Shown here piece after piece: positions 60,528 through 64,000 of a DNA stretch of 64,000 nucleotides (position 1 is its first letter; every line of letters begins with the position of its first letter). The stretch is taken from assembly GCF_001426185.1 (NCBI RefSeq), contig NZ_LMRP01000001.1, positions 1,528,765 to 1,592,764 of the forward strand, read 5' to 3'. Both the position numbers and the translations under genes were made by a program. This stretch comes from Rhodococcus sp. Leaf247 (GTDB lineage Bacteria > Actinomycetota > Actinomycetes > Mycobacteriales > Mycobacteriaceae). Below the pieces are notes generated by a model. It was not told the origin of the DNA. It saw only the letters and a list, made by a program, of their open reading frames with translations, and ran no database searches.

Positions 60528-61709
60528 ATGAAAGCAGTGACATGGCACGGCAAGCGTGACGTTCGAGTCGATACCGTCCCGGATCCGGTGATCCAGGAGC
60601 CCACCGACGCCATCATCGAAGTGACATCGACCAACATCTGCGGATCCGATCTGCACCTCTACGAGGTGCTCGGCCCGTTCATGAATGCGGGCGACATCCT
60701 GGGCCACGAGCCCATGGGCATCGTGCGTGAGGTGGGAAGCGCGGTGTCGAACCTGTCGGTCGGCGACCGTGTGGTCATCCCGTTCCAGATCTCCTGTGGC
60801 TCGTGCTACATGTGCGACAAGCTGCTCTACACGCAGTGCGAGACGACGCAGGTCCGCGAATCCGGCATGGGCGCAGCGTTGTTCGGCTACTCCGAGCTGT
60901 ACGGATCCGTGCCCGGCGGACAGGCCGAGTTCCTCCGGGTCCCGCACGCCGACTTCACTCACATCGCGGTGCCGGAGGGTCCCGACGACTCCCGGTTCGT
61001 CTACCTGTCCGATGTCCTGCCGACGGCATGGCAGGCCGTGCAGTACGCCGATGTACCCGAGGGCGGCACACTCACGGTTCTCGGACTCGGCCCCATCGGC
61101 GACATGGCCGCACGCATCGGCATCCATCTGGGCTATCGAGTCATCGGCGTCGACAGGGTGCCGGAGCGCCTCGAACGTGCGCGCGCCCGCGGTGTCGAGA
61201 CCGTCGATCTCCGCGCCCACGGTGGACAGGTCGGGGATGCCATCCGTGACCTGACCGACGGCCGCGGAACGGATTCCGTCGTCGATGCTGTCGGCATGGA
61301 GGCGCACGGTTCCCCGGTGGCCAAGGCGGCGCAGCAGCTCGCCGGTCTACTTCCCGATGCACTGGCGAAGCCGATGATGGAGAAAGCGGGAGTAGACCGA
61401 CTCGACGCGGTGTACTCCGCTGTCGACATCGTGCGCCGCGGCGGAACGATCTCACTGTCGGGTGTCTACGGCGGCGCGGCGGACCCCATGCCGATGATGA
61501 CGATGTTCGACAAGCAGATCCGCCTCCACATGGGTCAGGCGAACGTGAAGCGGTGGGTCGACGACATCATGCCGTTACTGACCGATGCGGATCCGCTCGG
61601 CGTCGACGACTTCGCGACGCACACACTGCCGTTGGCCGACGCACCGCACGCCTACGACATCTTTCAGAAGAAGCAGGACGGCGCGGTGAAGATCATTCTC
61701 CGACCGTGA
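60528..61709 (+). CDS. zinc-dependent alcohol dehydrogenase (formaldehyde dehydrogenase-like)
   Basis: A 393-residue medium-chain dehydrogenase. Catalytic zinc site: NICGSDLHLYE and GHEPMGIVREVG; structural zinc Cys group SCGSCYMCDKLLYTQCE; NAD-binding VLGLGPIGDMAARIGI. The long insertion near residue 250 is typical of the glutathione-independent formaldehyde dehydrogenase-like group. It follows the SDR by 12 bases, with a GAGAGGCAAC ribosome binding site. Its last 17 bases overlap the convergent STAS gene. Confidence 0.9.
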   Translation: MKAVTWHGKRDVRVDTVPDPVIQEPTDAIIEVTSTNICGSDLHLYEVLGPFMNAGDILGHEPMGIVREVGSAVSNLSVGDRVVIPFQISCGSCYMCDKLLYTQCETTQVRESGMGAALFGYSELYGSVPGGQAEFLRVPHADFTHIAVPEGPDDSRFVYLSDVLPTAWQAVQYADVPEGGTLTVLGLGPIGDMAARIGIHLGYRVIGVDRVPERLERARARGVETVDLRAHGGQVGDAIRDLTDGRGTDSVVDAVGMEAHGSPVAKAAQQLAGLLPDALAKPMMEKAGVDRLDAVYSAVDIVRRGGTISLSGVYGGAADPMPMMTMFDKQIRLHMGQANVKRWVDDIMPLLTDADPLGVDDFATHTLPLADAPHAYDIFQKKQDGAVKIILRP

Positions 61710-62031
61710 TCGGGACCAGTCGGTCGAGCTCGAGGACACCGAGGGTTCGCCGTACGCGCATCGACGGCGCGATGACGCTGTCGATGGCGTGCGGCGACTC
61801 CGCCAGCGCGTTCTCGATGGCCGTCACGCCGGCCGAGCTGAAGAACTCGACGCCGCCGAGATCGAGGACTAGGGCGGAGACCGCCAGCCGATGTCGTAGC
61901 GCGGTTTCGAACTCGAAAGCCGTGACCAGGTCGACGTCGCCGTGAACGGTGAGCGTCGGCGAGCCGGTGACGGGGGCATCGATGGTGAAGGAGATCGGGA
62001 GTTGATCGGTGGACGGGGTGTGTGACGTCAT
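61693..62031 (-). CDS. STAS domain protein (anti-sigma factor antagonist-like)
   Basis: A 112-residue STAS protein (TLTVHGDVDLVTAFEFETALRHRL, LVLDLGGVEFFSSAGVTAIENAL). The double Ser at FFSSAG is where RsbW-type kinases phosphorylate such proteins. It is a candidate partner for the RsbW-like ATPase at 44713-45171. Its 3' end overlaps the alcohol dehydrogenase by 17 bases. Confidence 0.87.
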   Translation of the reverse strand: MTSHTPSTDQLPISFTIDAPVTGSPTLTVHGDVDLVTAFEFETALRHRLAVSALVLDLGGVEFFSSAGVTAIENALAESPHAIDSVIAPSMRVRRTLGVLELDRLVPITVGE

Positions 62032-62230
62032 CGATGTACCTTTTCGGCGCTTCCCGGCCACGACCGGGTGTGTTGAGCGAAGGGCCCGACTCTGGACCAC
62101 CGTGTCGATGATGTTGCCGGACCCGGGTGACGGTCCCACAGACGGCAAGATCACGAATAGATCACGGTAAATAACAGAAGGGTCACGGCGGTACCGGCAC
62201 CCCGATCGAGCTGCCGGTACCGCTCCCGTG

Positions 62231-63088
62231 TCAGCTCCGGGTGGCTCGCAACGCATCGGCGGCCGACACGGGCTCGCGGCCGAGGAGCCTCGCCAGATCA
62301 CCGGACTCGGTGTCCAGATCCCCGCGTGCGATGCCCGCGTCGGCGCTGGCGAGCATCTGCGCGACCGGGGTGGGCAGACCTGCACCTTCGAGCGCACCGA
62401 CGTGCTCGTCGGTGGACAGATCCTTGTAGGTGACGCCGGAGCCGATGACCGCGGCGATCGCGTCGGCCACGCCGTCGTAGGTCAGACGCTCGCCACCCAG
62501 CTCGTAGACCTTGCCGGCCTGATCGTCGGAGAGTAGGACGGCCACCGCAGCGGTGGCGTAGTCGGCACGTGCCGCACCTGCGAGGACACCCTGGCCACCG
62601 CTGCCGATGATGGCTCCGGTCGCCGAAGCCTGGTCGACCGACGCGGCGTAGTTCTCCCAGTACCACCCGTTACGAAGCAGGACGGACGGCACCGACGACG
62701 ACGCCAGGCGCTCCTCGGTGGCGATATGTTCGGGAGCGAGACTGACCGTGCTGGTATCGGCCTTGAGCAGGCTGGTGTACGCGACGAGTGAGACACCTGC
62801 GGCCTCGGCAGCCTCGATCACGTTGGTGTGCTGCGCAACTCGCTTGCCGACCTCCGAACCCGACACGAGCAGCAGCTTGTCGACGCCGTCGAACGCGGCG
62901 CGCAAACTCGCCGGATCGCCGTAGTCGGCGACGCGAATGGTCACGCCGCGAGCGGCCAGATCGGCAGCCTTGGCCTCGTTGCGGACGACGGCGACGATGT
63001 CGCTCGCCGCGACACCGTGGTCGAGAAGTGCGTGGACGGCTGCCGAACCGAACTGGCCCGTAGCTCCGGTCACCGCATATGTGGTCAT
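62231..63088 (-). CDS. QorB-type NAD(P)H:quinone oxidoreductase / NmrA family
   Basis: A 285-residue atypical SDR (YAVTGATGQFGSAAVHALLDHG, DKLLLVSGSEVGKRVAQHTNVIEAAEAAGV, VLLRNGWYWENY), matching the QorB/YtfG quinone reductase group. It is divergent from an HxlR regulator with a conserved Cys, a pairing known for quinone-responsive control (QorR in Corynebacterium). It probably detoxifies quinones or related electrophiles. Confidence 0.88.
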   Translation of the reverse strand: MTTYAVTGATGQFGSAAVHALLDHGVAASDIVAVVRNEAKAADLAARGVTIRVADYGDPASLRAAFDGVDKLLLVSGSEVGKRVAQHTNVIEAAEAAGVSLVAYTSLLKADTSTVSLAPEHIATEERLASSSVPSVLLRNGWYWENYAASVDQASATGAIIGSGGQGVLAGAARADYATAAVAVLLSDDQAGKVYELGGERLTYDGVADAIAAVIGSGVTYKDLSTDEHVGALEGAGLPTPVAQMLASADAGIARGDLDTESGDLARLLGREPVSAADALRATRS

Positions 63089-63149
63089 GACATGTCTCCT
63101 GGGTCGAAAAGGCGAACGCGGCTCGGTCCGAACCGCTCGTCGACCACTA

Positions 63150-63173
63150 TGCACTTACTTTTCGTACAGTGCA
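63150..63173. promoter_or_regulatory. TGCACT...AGTGCA dyad between qorB-like and HxlR genes
   Basis: TGCACTTAC and GTACAGTGCA form an inverted repeat with one extra base, in the shared promoter of the divergent QorB-like and HxlR genes. This is the expected site for the HxlR repressor. Confidence 0.55.
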
Positions 63174-63217
63174 ACATCATCAGTAACCAGTGACTGTTCG
63201 GCTGGTACTCTGAACGA

Positions 63218-63607
63218 GTGCCCGACATCGATCCCACACTCGAAGCAGACGTGTTCTCGCGCAACTGCTCGTCTCGCGACACGATGCAGGACATCACCGG
63301 TCGATGGGGCGTGCTGGCGCTCGCTGCGCTGGCGGAGGGCCCCTACCGCTTCGGGGCGCTGCGACGCCGCGTGGACGGAGTGAGCGAGCGGATGCTGTCC
63401 CAGACGCTGCAACGTCTCGAGCGCGACGGTCTGGTCACCAGGACGGTGCTGGAGCAGATCCCGCCCAAGGTGGAGTACACCCTGACGGATCTGGGGCGTG
63501 CGGCCGCCGACCACCTGGTGGGTCTGATCGACCTCGTCCAGTCGAACATCGCGACCGTGACGGCTGCGCGCGCCGAGTACGACGCGCGCAGCACGGCCAC
63601 GATCTAG
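63218..63607 (+). CDS. HxlR family redox-sensing regulator (QorR-like)
   Basis: A 129-residue winged-helix regulator (MQDITGRWGVLALAALAEGPYRFGALRRRVDGVSERMLSQTLQRLERDGLV) with a single Cys in SRNCSSRD near the N-terminus, the position used by QorR/HypR-type sensors of quinones and disulfide stress. Divergent from the QorB-like gene. GTG start. Its stop overlaps the convergent DUF3072 gene by four bases. Confidence 0.88.
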   Translation: MPDIDPTLEADVFSRNCSSRDTMQDITGRWGVLALAALAEGPYRFGALRRRVDGVSERMLSQTLQRLERDGLVTRTVLEQIPPKVEYTLTDLGRAAADHLVGLIDLVQSNIATVTAARAEYDARSTATI

Positions 63608-63831
63608 CTGGTGCCGCGACCGGTCTCGGACTGCAGCCGGTCGATCATCTCGGACGCCTGCGCCTTGTTCAGGTCGGACGGAACGTCCTCCTTGGCCTCA
63701 CGGGCGAGCGTCTCCAGGTAGCTCAGCTGGGGACCGGTGGGCGGCTCGTCGCCGGTCACCCAGTCGGACGGATCCTTCTCGGCACTCTGGTCGACAGCGC
63801 CGGTGTTCTCTGGTGTGTTGTCATCGCTCAT
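63604..63831 (-). CDS. DUF3072 protein
   Basis: A 75-residue acidic protein with the family motif DPSDWVTGDEPPTGPQLSYLETLAREAKEDVPSDLNKAQASEMIDRLQ. Function unknown. A SigB/SigF-type promoter lies directly upstream, with a predicted nearly leaderless transcript for ATG 63831; ATG 63849 overlaps the promoter and is unlikely. Confidence 0.87.
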   Translation of the reverse strand: MSDDNTPENTGAVDQSAEKDPSDWVTGDEPPTGPQLSYLETLAREAKEDVPSDLNKAQASEMIDRLQSETGRGTS

Positions 63832-63841
63832 ACGTTCGACT

Positions 63842-63868
63842 GTACCCATCGCGCCGTCCTCGCAAACC
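63842..63868 (-). promoter_or_regulatory. SigB/SigF-type promoter of the DUF3072 gene
   Basis: On the minus strand, GGTTT (63868-63864), 16 bases, then GGGTAC (63847-63842). Transcription would begin near 63835, just before ATG 63831. Confidence 0.65.
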
Positions 63869-64000
63869 GTCTCGACGTGCGCCACAAACGGCAACGGTGC
63901 GGTCCATTGGCTCGCCGAGCCGTATTCGTGCCGCTTTACTTCGTACAAACCCGCGCAACACACTCGTTTCCCAGCAAATCTTCAGCCCGGGGTGCTACAA

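Overview
The window is high-GC DNA with many GTG and TTG starts and many 1-4 base gene overlaps. The gene set points to a Rhodococcus/Rhodococcoides-type member of the Mycobacteriales. Indicators are a 13E12-type DUF222-HNH protein behind an actinobacterial LexA box, a ferredoxin-fused FprB reductase, many GAF-ANTAR regulators, Hsp70-like proteins with membrane-anchored tails, and the dcd/tRNA-Gly pair. The genus is an inference. No prophage, IS element, CRISPR array or rRNA was seen; the most mobile-looking item is a free-standing intein-like homing endonuclease gene at 12.4-13.5 kb.

Region by region. 0-6 kb: a Tat-lipoprotein glycoside hydrolase, a tiny membrane protein, the LexA-box DUF222-HNH gene, a DUF72 protein and uncharacterised proteins. 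6-9.5 kb: a minus-strand operon of an AurF-like diiron oxygenase, FprB and a TetR regulator, with strong dyads in its promoter. 9.8-15.2 kb: a membrane GGDEF-EAL protein, an SDR, the intein-like gene, a methyltransferase and an AbiEi-DUF559 protein. 15.2-17.4 kb: a cobalamin riboswitch controlling a B12-type binding protein and permease with no ATPase gene. 17.4-23.6 kb: a CocE-type hydrolase and a tightly overlapping four-gene membrane/lipoprotein operon of unknown function. 23.7-30.4 kb: a guanidine/urea-type nitrogen operon (permease, two DUF1989 proteins, carboxyltransferase, allophanate hydrolase) whose carboxylase lacks its biotin carboxylase and biotin-carrier parts.

30.4-33.3 kb: an operon of BluB, a CBS-DUF294 nucleotidyltransferase and a Fic protein. 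33.3-40.3 kb: a signalling cluster with five GAF-ANTAR genes (one broken), a P450 and a hemerythrin. 40.3-45.2 kb: a polyprenyl glycosylphosphotransferase, a PhoU-like protein, a GAF-EAL protein, a DUF6328 membrane protein and an RsbW-like ATPase. 45.2-49.7 kb: three Hsp70-like or related membrane proteins, dcd and tRNA-Gly(CCC). 49.8-56 kb: a transglutaminase-like protein, a lipase, envelope-stress small proteins, and an operon of methyltransferase, CDGSH protein, Fur and small proteins. 56-64 kb: a TetR gene divergent from an exported PhlG-like hydrolase, a sixth GAF-ANTAR gene, a stress-type oxidoreductase cluster, a STAS protein, a QorB/HxlR pair and a DUF3072 protein.

Themes that tie the window together: promoters of the GTTT/GGTTT-N14-16-GGGTA type (SigB/SigF-like) precede the P450-hemerythrin pair, the DUF3618 cluster, the oxidoreductase cluster and the DUF3072 gene, suggesting one general-stress regulon alongside RsbW-like, STAS and ANTAR proteins. 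Four copies of a 39-49 bp GC-rich palindrome lie at gene 3' ends and may be terminators. Five convergent pairs overlap at their 3' ends.
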